Origin: Peptococcaceae bacterium
GTDB taxonomy: Bacteria > Bacillota > Dehalobacteriia > UBA4068 > UBA4997
Assembly (NCBI GenBank): GCA_022797295.1
Contig: JAAWKH010000013.1
Span: forward strand, 1-52,822
Reading direction: 5' to 3'
DNA length: 52,822 nucleotides
Under the pieces are notes generated by a model, which was not told the origin of the DNA, did not search any database, and saw only the letters and a program-made list of their open reading frames with translations. Shown here in pieces: positions 8,503 to 16,824 of this stretch. The translations under genes and the position numbers were made by a program. Within the stretch, counting starts at the first letter, position 1. Each line of letters begins with the position of its first letter.

Positions 8503-8532
8503 ATTATAGCTTGTTTAACCAACCCTTGTCAA
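8503..8532 (-). promoter_or_regulatory. SigA-type promoter of the small gene
   Basis: On the minus strand a perfect TTGACA (8527-8532) and a perfect TATAAT (8503-8508) are separated by 18 bases. This drives the 48-residue gene and diverges from spoIIP. Confidence 0.8.
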
Positions 8533-8587
8533 TAGGCATATTTTCCGCCTGTTTTTCATAAGCATTAACATTAATTGGAGGTTTGCC

Positions 8588-9442
8588 ATGCGGGAGAGAG
8601 AGAAACATGGACGGGCTGGCTGGTTGCTGCTTTTGCTGCTGCTAGCTTTGGCCGCCATTTGGGGACAAACATCATTGCGGCAAGCGGTTGGGCCACAGGC
8701 CAGTTTGCCAACTTATGGGGCGGCCTTTGGGCTGGCTGCCGGGCCGGATTATGCCTGGCCAAAGCGTTTGGGGGCTGATAGCGAGGCCGTTTTTGCCTGG
8801 CGGCATTATCAAAAGCAGTTGGCTGAGGCAGCGGCGGAAATTAAGGTGGGGATTTACTGTACTCATAGTTCGGAGAGCTACACCAGTTTTTCCGGCCAGG
8901 CCAAGGTTTATGGCGAGCAAGGCGGCGTTTATCGGGCGGCGGCGGTGCTGGAGAGTAGCTTGAATGCGGAGGGCATTGGCACGGTGGTGAGCGAAACCAT
9001 TCACGATTGGCCGGATTGGAACAAGTCCTATGCCAATTCGCTGGCCACGGCGGAGGGGTTGCTGGCGGCTTATCCGCAGCTGCGGGTTTTGATTGACCTG
9101 CACCGCGACGCTGGGGTTAGCCGGGAGGCTTCGGTTTGTGAGATTAACGGTAAAAAAGCGGCCCGGATTATGTTGGTCTGCGGCAGCGCTCAGCGTTATG
9201 ATAATGATAATTGGCAGAAAAACGAGGCTTTTATGCAGCGATTGGCCGCTAAAATGGAGGAACTTTATCCTGGATTGTTGCGGCGAGTATCGGTGCAGGC
9301 CGGTCGCTACAACCAGCATATTTTTGACCACGCAATTTTGGTGGAAATGGGCAGCACGGAAAATCATATTGACGAGGTGGAATATTCCGCCAGCCTGTTG
9401 GCCGAGGTTCTGCGGCAGACATTGGCGGAGGAGGCCAACTAA
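8588..9442 (+). CDS. spoIIP: Stage II sporulation protein P family
   Basis: SpoIIP is an amidase/endopeptidase that, with SpoIID and SpoIIM, degrades septal peptidoglycan during engulfment of the forespore. An N-terminal membrane anchor (about residues 11-25, Leu-rich) leads into the catalytic domain. The conserved YCTHSSESY (H93, E96), LIDLHRD (around 169-174) and the late HAILVEMGSTENHIDE motif are all visible. At 284 residues it is shorter than the B. subtilis protein because the N-terminal linker is reduced. A GGAGG site precedes the ATG. The region rpsT-spoIIP-murJ-lepA resembles rpsT-gpr-spoIIP-lepA of other spore formers, but gpr is absent here. Confidence 0.88.
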   Translation: MREREKHGRAGWLLLLLLLALAAIWGQTSLRQAVGPQASLPTYGAAFGLAAGPDYAWPKRLGADSEAVFAWRHYQKQLAEAAAEIKVGIYCTHSSESYTSFSGQAKVYGEQGGVYRAAAVLESSLNAEGIGTVVSETIHDWPDWNKSYANSLATAEGLLAAYPQLRVLIDLHRDAGVSREASVCEINGKKAARIMLVCGSAQRYDNDNWQKNEAFMQRLAAKMEELYPGLLRRVSVQAGRYNQHIFDHAILVEMGSTENHIDEVEYSASLLAEVLRQTLAEEAN

Positions 9443-9531
9443 ATTTACTTCCAAAGGTAGATTTTTTTTACTAGGTGTGTTATAATATAGTATTAGAATA
9501 ATCTACCATTCTTTTGAGGAAGTGAATTTTT

Positions 9532-11187
9532 TTGGGCGGTTCCACAACCTCGGCGGCCAAAAGCAGCGGCACAACCTTGCTGGCGGCGGCTAATCTGTTG
9601 ATGCTTAGCACCATTGCCTCGCGTATATTGGGTTATCTGCGCGATGTGCTCATTTTCGCCAAATTTGGCCAGAACAATTTAACCGACGCTTACAACGCGG
9701 CTTTTTCCATACCAGATTTTCTTTATATGATATTGGTGGGCGGCGCGCTTTCCTCTGCTTTTATCCCGGTGTTTTCCAGCTATTTGGCTCGCAATCAGGA
9801 GGCGGAGGGTTGGCGAGTGCTCAGCATTATCTTCAACTGGATTATGCTGCTGTTAATTTTGGGCGTAACTTTTGGCGTAATCTTTGCGCCGCAGCTGGTG
9901 GATGTGCTGGTGCCCGGCTTTGACCCTGGTACCAAAACCTTGACCGTCAACCTGACGCGCATAATGTTCGTGCAGGTGATTTTTATGTGCCTGTCTGGTA
10001 TCAGCACCGGCATTTTACATTCCTACAAAAATTTCACCGCTCCGGCTTTGGGTTCGGTGCTTTACAATCTTGGTATTATTTTAGGCGGTTTACTGCTGGC
10101 GGCTCCTATTGAGCATTATTTCCCCGGCTATGGCATTGCCGGCTTTTCCGTTGGCGTGGTGTTGGGCGCTATGCTGAATTTTGCCGTGCAGGCGGTGGCT
10201 TTGTTGCGCTTGGGTATGCGCTACAGCTTCAGCCTGGATTTGCGTCATCCCGGCGTGCAGGAGCTGTTGGCTCTGATTGTGCCGGTTTTTATCGGTTTGG
10301 GCGCTAGCCAGTTTAATCTGTTTGTAAATCAAAATTTGGCTTCCGGCCTGGCGGAGGGCCTGGTTTCCGCTTTGCGGGCGGCTCAGCGGCTAATGCAGCT
10401 GCCAATCACTCTGTTTGGCATCACGGTTGGCATTGCCTTTTTTCCAACAATGACTCAGCTGGCGGCTCAGGAAAAATGGGACAACTTTAAAGCCACTCTG
10501 ATTATGGGCGTGCGCACGGTTGTGTTTGTCACCATCCCGGCCTCCTTTGGTTTGGCCGCGCTGAGCGAGCCGGTTATTCGTTTTATGTATGAGTTCCGCA
10601 GCGGCGCTTTCACCGCGGAGGACACCAAGCAAACCGCTTACGCCTTAGTTTTTTACACTATTGGTATTTTCGCTTATGCCGCTATTCACACGCTTTCCCG
10701 TGCCTTTTATGCTCTGAAAGATACCAAAAAACCGGTGGCAGTGGCGGTGCTTTCCATTGTGGTTAATGTGGTGCTTTCCATTGTGTTGGTGCGTTATATG
10801 GCCCAGGGCGGGCTGGCGTTAGCCTATTCTGTGGCGGGCATTTTCAATATGGTGGTGCTGATTGTGCTGCTGAACTGGCAGGTGGGCGATATTGGCAGCT
10901 GGGGGTTGGTTAAATCCACGGTGCAAACCACGCTGATTTCCTTGCTGATGGGCGGCGCGGTGTGGCTGCTGACTCGTTTTTGGGAGCTGTATCTGCCGGT
11001 GAGTGGCAAGCTGGCCCAGCTGGCGGAAATTGTGGCGGCTATGGCTTTGGGTATGGGTCTGTTTATGTTTTTGGCCGTAATCTGGAAAATGCCGGAGGCG
11101 GAGCAGCTTTTGGGTATTTTGCGGCGCAAGTTTAACCGCAAAAAGCAGCTGCCGGAACCTGTTGAAACCGAGGAAAAGCAAGATTAG
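9532..11187 (+). CDS. murJ: Lipid II flippase MurJ
   Basis: This 551-residue polytopic membrane protein of the MviN/MurJ family has about 14 hydrophobic segments. It flips the lipid-linked peptidoglycan precursor to the outer face of the membrane. The early LSTIASRILGYLRDVLIFAKFG and LVGGALSSAFIPVFSSYLA motifs are diagnostic. The start is TTG 9532, with GAGGAAGTG (9516-9524) 7 bases upstream. A TATAAT at 9481-9486 may be its -10, but the -35 is poor. Placement between spoIIP and lepA would also allow a role in envelope synthesis during sporulation. Confidence 0.9.
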   Translation: MGGSTTSAAKSSGTTLLAAANLLMLSTIASRILGYLRDVLIFAKFGQNNLTDAYNAAFSIPDFLYMILVGGALSSAFIPVFSSYLARNQEAEGWRVLSIIFNWIMLLLILGVTFGVIFAPQLVDVLVPGFDPGTKTLTVNLTRIMFVQVIFMCLSGISTGILHSYKNFTAPALGSVLYNLGIILGGLLLAAPIEHYFPGYGIAGFSVGVVLGAMLNFAVQAVALLRLGMRYSFSLDLRHPGVQELLALIVPVFIGLGASQFNLFVNQNLASGLAEGLVSALRAAQRLMQLPITLFGITVGIAFFPTMTQLAAQEKWDNFKATLIMGVRTVVFVTIPASFGLAALSEPVIRFMYEFRSGAFTAEDTKQTAYALVFYTIGIFAYAAIHTLSRAFYALKDTKKPVAVAVLSIVVNVVLSIVLVRYMAQGGLALAYSVAGIFNMVVLIVLLNWQVGDIGSWGLVKSTVQTTLISLLMGGAVWLLTRFWELYLPVSGKLAQLAEIVAAMALGMGLFMFLAVIWKMPEAEQLLGILRRKFNRKKQLPEPVETEEKQD

Positions 11188-11234
11188 CTTAATATAGATA
11201 AAAAAACTGAGTACAAGAAAGGATTTTTTCATTA

Positions 11235-13043
11235 ATGAGCAAGGAAACTACACAGAAAAATATACGTAACTTTTGCATTATTGCGCATATCGACCATGGT
11301 AAATCTACTCTGGCGGACCGTCTGCTGGAATATACCGGTGCGCTTTCTAGCCGGGAGATGGAGGCGCAGGTGCTGGATGATATGGATTTGGAGCGCGAGC
11401 GCGGTATTACCATCAAGCTGAAAGCCGTGCGCCTGAATTATCAGGCTAAGGACGGGCAGGAATACACCCTGCATTTGATTGATACCCCAGGTCATGTGGA
11501 TTTTAACTATGAGGTCAGCCGTTCCCTGGCGGCCTGCGAGGGAGCGCTGCTGGTGGTGGACGCGGCCCAGGGCATTGAGGCCCAAACCTTGGCCAATGTG
11601 TATCTGGCGTTGGAAAACAATTTGGAGATTATTCCGGTTATCAACAAAATTGACCTGCCTAATGCCGACCCGGAGGCGGTGAAGGCAGAGATTGAGGAGG
11701 TTATCGGCTTGCCGGCTGACGACGCGCTGCTGATTTCTGCTAAAACAGGCTTGGGCATTGAGGATGTGTTGGAGGCCGTTGTGCAGCGGATTCCGGCCCC
11801 GGCGGGCGACCGGGAGGAGCCGCTTTCCGCTTTGATTTTTGACAGCACCTTTGACGCTTACAAAGGCGTGCTGCCATATTTTCGGGTGATGTCCGGCCGG
11901 GTGAGCCGTGGCATGCGTGTGCGGATGATGAACACTCAAAAGGAATTTGAGGTGGTGGAGGTTGGTGTGCTTTCCCCCGGCATTAAAATGGTGGACAGCC
12001 TGTCCGCCGGTGATGTTGGTTTCCTCACCGCCAGCATTAAAAACGTGCGGGACACACGGGTTGGCGATACCATTACCGATGCGGCCAATCCTGCGCCGTT
12101 GCCGCTGCCAGGCTATCGGCCGGCGGTTTCAATGGTTTATTGCGGCCTGTATCCGGTGGATAGCTCCAAATATAACGATTTGAAAGATGCTTTGGAAAAG
12201 CTGCAACTAAACGACGCGGCCTTGTTATATGAGCCGGAAACTTCTGCTGCTTTGGGTTTTGGCTTCCGGTGCGGTTTTTTGGGTCTGCTGCATATGGAGA
12301 TTATCAAGGAGCGGCTGGAGCGGGAATATGACCTGGAGCTGATTACCACTGCGCCCAGCGTGAATTATCGCGTTACCAAGACCAATGGCGAGGTGCTGGA
12401 AATTGATAACCCCACAGATTTGCCATCCAGCGGTGAAATTATCAGCATTGAGGAGCCTTACGTTAAGGCGACCATTATGGTGCCCAAGGATTTTGTGGGC
12501 AATGTGATGGAGCTTGGGCAGGACAAACGGGGCACTTTTCTGAATATGGAATATATTACGCCAACACGAGTAATGTTGCTTTATGATTTGCCGCTATCGG
12601 AAATTATTTTTGATTTTTTCGACAAGCTGAAAAGTATGACTAAGGGCTATGCCTCGTTGGATTATGAGCTTTCCGGCTATCAGCAGTCCAATTTGGTGAA
12701 GCTGGATATAATGGTGAACAATGAGGTGGTGGACGCTCTCTCCTGCATTGTGCATAAGGATAAGGCCTACTATCGCGGCCGGGCTTTGACGGATAAGCTG
12801 CGGCGGTTAATTCCCCGGCAGTTATTTGAAATTCCGGTTCAGGCTTCGGTGGGCAGCAAGATTATTGCTCGGGAAACCATCAAAGCTATGCGCAAGGACG
12901 TGCTTGCCAAGTGCTATGGCGGCGACGTGACCCGCAAGCGCAAGCTGCTGGAAAAGCAGAAAGCCGGCAAAAAGCGGATGAAGCAGGTGGGCAGTGTTAC
13001 TATCCCGCAGGAGGCGTTTATGGCCGTTTTGGAAATAGAATAG
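11235..13043 (+). CDS. lepA: Elongation factor 4 (LepA)
   Basis: This 602-residue translational GTPase associates with ribosomes and promotes back-translocation or initiation-stage remodelling. The G1 motif AHIDHGKST, the G3 motif DTPGH and the G4 motif NKID are present, followed by the EF-G-like domains and the LepA-specific C-terminus rich in Lys/Arg ([19 protein letters not shown]). Length is normal. It follows murJ after 47 bases and is probably in the same transcription unit. Confidence 0.96.
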   Translation: MSKETTQKNIRNFCIIAHIDHGKSTLADRLLEYTGALSSREMEAQVLDDMDLERERGITIKLKAVRLNYQAKDGQEYTLHLIDTPGHVDFNYEVSRSLAACEGALLVVDAAQGIEAQTLANVYLALENNLEIIPVINKIDLPNADPEAVKAEIEEVIGLPADDALLISAKTGLGIEDVLEAVVQRIPAPAGDREEPLSALIFDSTFDAYKGVLPYFRVMSGRVSRGMRVRMMNTQKEFEVVEVGVLSPGIKMVDSLSAGDVGFLTASIKNVRDTRVGDTITDAANPAPLPLPGYRPAVSMVYCGLYPVDSSKYNDLKDALEKLQLNDAALLYEPETSAALGFGFRCGFLGLLHMEIIKERLEREYDLELITTAPSVNYRVTKTNGEVLEIDNPTDLPSSGEIISIEEPYVKATIMVPKDFVGNVMELGQDKRGTFLNMEYITPTRVMLLYDLPLSEIIFDFFDKLKSMTKGYASLDYELSGYQQSNLVKLDIMVNNEVVDALSCIVHKDKAYYRGRALTDKLRRLIPRQLFEIPVQASVGSKIIARETIKAMRKDVLAKCYGGDVTRKRKLLEKQKAGKKRMKQVGSVTIPQEAFMAVLEIE

Positions 13044-13144
13044 CTAAGGTTGTTGATAATATTGCCAGGCGGGCCGAACGATTGGAGCTGTGGGCTGCGG
13101 CTGGTTGATTAATATTGCTAAATAAGCTTTAAGGAGGCGTAAAT

Positions 13145-14077
13145 ATGCGAATTGCCATGATTGGTATGGGGGCCGTGGGTTCGGTTTTTGGGATGGATTT
13201 GTTCAACGCCTATCCCCAGGAGTTTTTTGCGATTGCCGCCGGTAATCGGGCGGAGCGCTTGCGGGCGGAGGGCTTGCAGGTGAACGGTGAAAACTTTCCG
13301 TTGTTGGTGGAGGAGCCGGCGGACGGTGTGCAGCCGGCGGAGATTATTTTTGTTTGCGTAAAAAATTACGGTTTGCAGGCAGCTTTGGCGGATATGCGCC
13401 CCTTTGTGGCGGAGGGCACCATCATTGTGCCGCTGCTAAACGGCATTAGCGCCACGCCAACCTTGCGCGAGGCATTTCCGCAGGCCAAGGTGCTTTTCGG
13501 CATTGCTATGGGCATTGACGCCCGGCGTACCGTGAACGCGGTGGATTTCACCACCCGTGGCGTGCTGCAATTTGGCTGGGAGCGCAACCGGGAGCCTTAC
13601 GCGCCGGAAGTGCAGCTGGTTTGGGATATTTTGAGCAAAACGCCTATTCCGCTGGAAGTTGGCGCGGATATGGAGCGCACCTGCTGGAAAAAGTGGATGC
13701 TGAATGTGGGCTACAATCAGGTGACGGCGGCGGTGGACTGCTTCATTTACGAGTGTACGGAGGTGCCGGCTTATTTTGCGCTGACCTCAGCGGCTATGCA
13801 GGAGGTTGTGGAGCTGGCCAAAGCCCGCGGCGTTGATTTGACGGAGGCCGACCGGGAGGAAACCGAGCGTTTTATGGCGGCTTTTCCGCGCACGGCGCAG
13901 ACCAGTATGCACCAGGATATTAAGGCTGGGCGCATAACCGAGGTGGATTATTTTGCCGGCATTGTGGAGGAATACGGCCGGGCGGCGGGCGTGCCCACGC
14001 CGGTGAACGCTATTTTGCGGCAGATTGTGCACGGCAAGGAGCAGCAAAATCGGCTGCATGCTACGGCTGCTCAATAA
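13145..14077 (+). CDS. panE: 2-dehydropantoate 2-reductase family protein
   Basis: This 310-residue protein has the ketopantoate reductase layout. The N-terminal Rossmann fold has MIGMGAVGSVFG for NADPH binding. A central FVCVKNYGLQAAL and the C-terminal helical domain carry the conserved Lys in CWKKWMLNVGYNQVTA. PanE reduces 2-dehydropantoate to pantoate for coenzyme A synthesis, but the family includes many paralogues of other specificity. No other pantothenate gene lies nearby, so the substrate is uncertain. An AAGGAGG site precedes the ATG. The znuA start follows its stop almost immediately. Confidence 0.8.
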   Translation: MRIAMIGMGAVGSVFGMDLFNAYPQEFFAIAAGNRAERLRAEGLQVNGENFPLLVEEPADGVQPAEIIFVCVKNYGLQAALADMRPFVAEGTIIVPLLNGISATPTLREAFPQAKVLFGIAMGIDARRTVNAVDFTTRGVLQFGWERNREPYAPEVQLVWDILSKTPIPLEVGADMERTCWKKWMLNVGYNQVTAAVDCFIYECTEVPAYFALTSAAMQEVVELAKARGVDLTEADREETERFMAAFPRTAQTSMHQDIKAGRITEVDYFAGIVEEYGRAAGVPTPVNAILRQIVHGKEQQNRLHATAAQ

Positions 14078-14078
14078 G

Positions 14079-15092
14079 ATGAAATTATACAATAGGAAGA
14101 AGTTTTTGCTGCTTGCTATTTGCCTTTCTATGCTGCTTTTTTGGCTGGCAGCTTGCGCGCCTGCCCAGGATCTAACAGAAACGGAAGCGGCTGGGCCGCG
14201 TATTGTGGCCAGCGTTTTTCCGCAATATGACTGGCTGCGCCAGATAATCGGTGATAATCCGGGCAATGTGCAGCTGACGTTGCTGTTGGCTGACGGTACG
14301 GATATGCACAGCTATCAGCCCAGCGTGGACGATGTGGTGCAGCTGCTTAGCTGTGATTTGTTCGTTGGTCTGGGTGGAGAATCGGAGCAGTGGGTGCAGG
14401 AGGCTTTGCGCGGCAGTGAGGTGCGGCAGTTGTCCTTGCTGGAGATATTGGGCGAGGCTGCTCAGGCTGAGGAAACCGTGGAAGGTATGCAGCAGATGGG
14501 TCTGTTTGGCGGCCACGAACATGCCGGCCACAGTCACGCTGATGAGCTTGATGAGGAGTATGACGAGCATGTTTGGCTTTCTCTGCGTAATGCGGAAACC
14601 TTTTGCCAGGCTTTGGCGGCGGAATTGGCCCGGCTGGACCCAAGCAACGCCGCCGTTTACGAAGCTAATGCGCAGGCTTATCTTCAACAGCTGGCGGATT
14701 TGGAGGCGGAATATCAGGCGGTGGTGCAAACGGCGGAGCGTCGCACGCTGCTGTTTGCCGACCGTTTTCCGTTTCGCTATTTGGCGGAGGATTACGGCTT
14801 GAGTTACTATGCGGCTTTTAGCGGCTGCTATGCGGACGCGGAGGCCAGCTTTGCCACCATCACCTTTTTGGCGGGTAAGGTGGATGCGCTGGGCCTGGAT
14901 AGCGTGTTGACTTTGGAGAAATCAGACGGGCGGCTAGCCGGAGCGGTGGTGCAGTGCACGGAGGCGCAAAATCAGCAGATTTTGGCGCTGGATTCTATGC
15001 AGTCCGTCACCTTGCAGGATGCGGCGGCCGGCGCAAATTATTTGGATATTATGCGGGCGAATTTGGCGACGCTGCGCCAGGCCTTAAATTAG
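14079..15092 (+). CDS. znuA: Zinc-type ABC transporter substrate-binding lipoprotein
   Basis: This cluster A-I metal-binding lipoprotein has a signal peptide ending in the lipobox LAAC (Cys 26). A metal-site His lies in DMHSYQPS and a second in DEHVWLS. Between them is a His/acid-rich loop (GGHEHAGHSHADE), typical of zinc importers. The usual third His is replaced in FADRFPFRYLAEDYG, a variant I associate with clostridial homologues. I place the start at ATG 14079; an in-frame ATG at 14058 inside panE would add 7 residues. Neither start has a strong ribosome site, so coupling to panE is likely. The ATPase and permease follow. Confidence 0.85.
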   Translation: MKLYNRKKFLLLAICLSMLLFWLAACAPAQDLTETEAAGPRIVASVFPQYDWLRQIIGDNPGNVQLTLLLADGTDMHSYQPSVDDVVQLLSCDLFVGLGGESEQWVQEALRGSEVRQLSLLEILGEAAQAEETVEGMQQMGLFGGHEHAGHSHADELDEEYDEHVWLSLRNAETFCQALAAELARLDPSNAAVYEANAQAYLQQLADLEAEYQAVVQTAERRTLLFADRFPFRYLAEDYGLSYYAAFSGCYADAEASFATITFLAGKVDALGLDSVLTLEKSDGRLAGAVVQCTEAQNQQILALDSMQSVTLQDAAAGANYLDIMRANLATLRQALN

Positions 15093-15136
15093 CTTTTAGG
15101 TTATATTATAATAGTGAGAAAAATGGAGGATATGGT

Positions 15137-15853
15137 GTGGCTCAGATAACCTGCCAAAACCTGACGCTTGGCTATGAGGGCCGAGCGATTTTGCAAAACC
15201 TGAATTTTACGGTGCAGGCTGGCGATTACCTGTGCATTGTGGGAGAAAACGGTGCAGGCAAATCCACGTTGATGCGCACTCTGCTGCATTTGCAGCCGCC
15301 GCTGGCCGGCTCTATCAGCTTGGGCGAGGGGCTGGGCCCGCGGGATATTGGCTATCTGCCGCAGCAAACGCTGGTGCAACGGGATTTTCCGGCTTCCGTG
15401 TGGGAGGTTGTGCTTTCCGGTTGCCAGGGGCGCAGTGGTTGGCGGCCTTTTTACAGCCGGCGGGATAAGGCGCTGGCCCGCCGGGCGTTGCGTCGGTTGG
15501 AAGCGGAGGAGCTGGCCGGCCGTTGTTATCGGGAGCTTTCCGGCGGCCAGCAGCAGCGGGTTTTGCTGGCCAGGGCTTTGTGCGCGGCTCAAAAGGTGCT
15601 GCTGTTGGATGAACCAGTTTCCGGGTTGGACCCTAAGGTGACGGCGGAAATGTATCGGCTGATTGCCGAGTTGAACCGCCGGGACGGCCTGACAATTATT
15701 ATGATTTCCCACGATATTCAGGCGGCGGTGAGCTATGCCAGCCATATTTTGCATATTGGTCAGCCGGTGTTTTTTGGCACGCGGCAGGAATATTTGCAAA
15801 GCGAGATTGGCCGCAGCTTTGCGGAGGCGCAGGAGGTGGCGGCGCAATGCTGA
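15137..15853 (+). CDS. znuC: Zinc-type ABC transporter ATP-binding protein
   Basis: This 238-residue ABC ATPase has Walker A GENGAGKST, signature LSGGQQQR, Walker B LLLDEP and the switch SHD. It energises uptake by the ZnuA/ZnuB partners. The true start is GTG 15137: GGAGGA at 15125-15130 lies 6 bases before it, and the protein from there begins AQITCQNLTLGYEG as expected. The open frame extends upstream into znuA but has no site there. Its end overlaps the permease start by 7 bases. Confidence 0.9.
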   Translation: MAQITCQNLTLGYEGRAILQNLNFTVQAGDYLCIVGENGAGKSTLMRTLLHLQPPLAGSISLGEGLGPRDIGYLPQQTLVQRDFPASVWEVVLSGCQGRSGWRPFYSRRDKALARRALRRLEAEELAGRCYRELSGGQQQRVLLARALCAAQKVLLLDEPVSGLDPKVTAEMYRLIAELNRRDGLTIIMISHDIQAAVSYASHILHIGQPVFFGTRQEYLQSEIGRSFAEAQEVAAQC

Positions 15854-16719
15854 CGGCTTTAACGGTGGACGCTTTGGCGGAAATTCCGGCTCGTCTGGCC
15901 CTATATTTTCAATATTCCTTTGTTTGGTACGCCGTGATTGTCGGCGTGTTGATTGCTCTTTGCTCCTCTCTGCTTGGGGTTACGCTGGTGTTGAAGCGTT
16001 TTTCCTTTATTGGCGACGGCCTTTCCCATGTGGCTTTTGGCGCGGTGGCGGCGGCCAGTGTTCTGCATATTACCAATCAAACCTTGTTGGTGCTGCCGGT
16101 GACGCTGTTTTGTGCGGTGTTGCTGTTGCGCAGCGGCCAAAATGCCCGCATTAAGGGCGACGCAGCCATTGCTATGCTCTCCGTGGGGGCTTTGGCTATT
16201 GGTTATCTGCTGCTGAATTTGTTTTCTGCCAGCCCCAATTTGGCGGGGGATGTTTGCAGCACTCTTTTTGGCTCAACCTCGCTTTTGACGCTGACGCAAA
16301 CGGAGGTTTGGCTGTGTGTGGCTCTCTCGCTGCTGGTTTTAATAGTTTTTGTATTATTCTACAACAAAATTTTTGCCGTTACCTTTGACGAAGCCTTTGC
16401 CAAGGCCAGCGGCACCAGGGTGGAACTGTTTAACCTGCTGATTGCTGTAATTATTGCGGTGATTGTGGTGCTGGCCCTTAATTTGGTTGGCTCATTGCTG
16501 ATTTCAGCGTTGGTTATTTTCCCGGCTCTTTCAGCAATGCGGCTTTGCAAAAGCTTTTTTGGGGTCACTATGTGTTCGGCGGCGCTTTCAGTGCTGTGCG
16601 CTGTGCTGGGAATGTTAATTTCGCTTTTGGCAGCCACGCCGGTTGGGGCCACCATTGTGGCGGTGGATATTGTCGCCTTTGCTTTGGCTTGCGGCTTGGG
16701 CCGTTTGTTGCACCGTTAA
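15847..16719 (+). CDS. znuB: Zinc-type ABC transporter permease
   Basis: This 290-residue ABC-3 family permease has about eight or nine transmembrane segments. The family motif LKRFSFIGDGLSHVAFGAVA is at about residues 50-70, and the LNLVGSLLISALVIFPA stretch in the second half is also typical. It is translationally coupled to znuC by a 7-base overlap, which completes a znuA-znuC-znuB importer. I see no convincing Zur operator upstream. Confidence 0.9.
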   Translation: MLTALTVDALAEIPARLALYFQYSFVWYAVIVGVLIALCSSLLGVTLVLKRFSFIGDGLSHVAFGAVAAASVLHITNQTLLVLPVTLFCAVLLLRSGQNARIKGDAAIAMLSVGALAIGYLLLNLFSASPNLAGDVCSTLFGSTSLLTLTQTEVWLCVALSLLVLIVFVLFYNKIFAVTFDEAFAKASGTRVELFNLLIAVIIAVIVVLALNLVGSLLISALVIFPALSAMRLCKSFFGVTMCSAALSVLCAVLGMLISLLAATPVGATIVAVDIVAFALACGLGRLLHR

Positions 16720-16768
16720 AAAATTTTGTCTTTGAGTCCCCGTTTCGCTAAAAAATATTTCTGGAAGC

Positions 16769-16797
16769 TTGTCAAATAAAAAAAATTCTGCTATAAT
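16769..16797 (+). promoter_or_regulatory. SigA-type promoter of the membrane hybrid kinase
   Basis: TTGTCA (16769-16774) and TATAAT (16792-16797) are separated by 17 bases, 28 bases upstream of the kinase gene. Confidence 0.8.
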
Positions 16798-16824
16798 ATA
16801 GAATGATATAATTGCATTAGGGAG

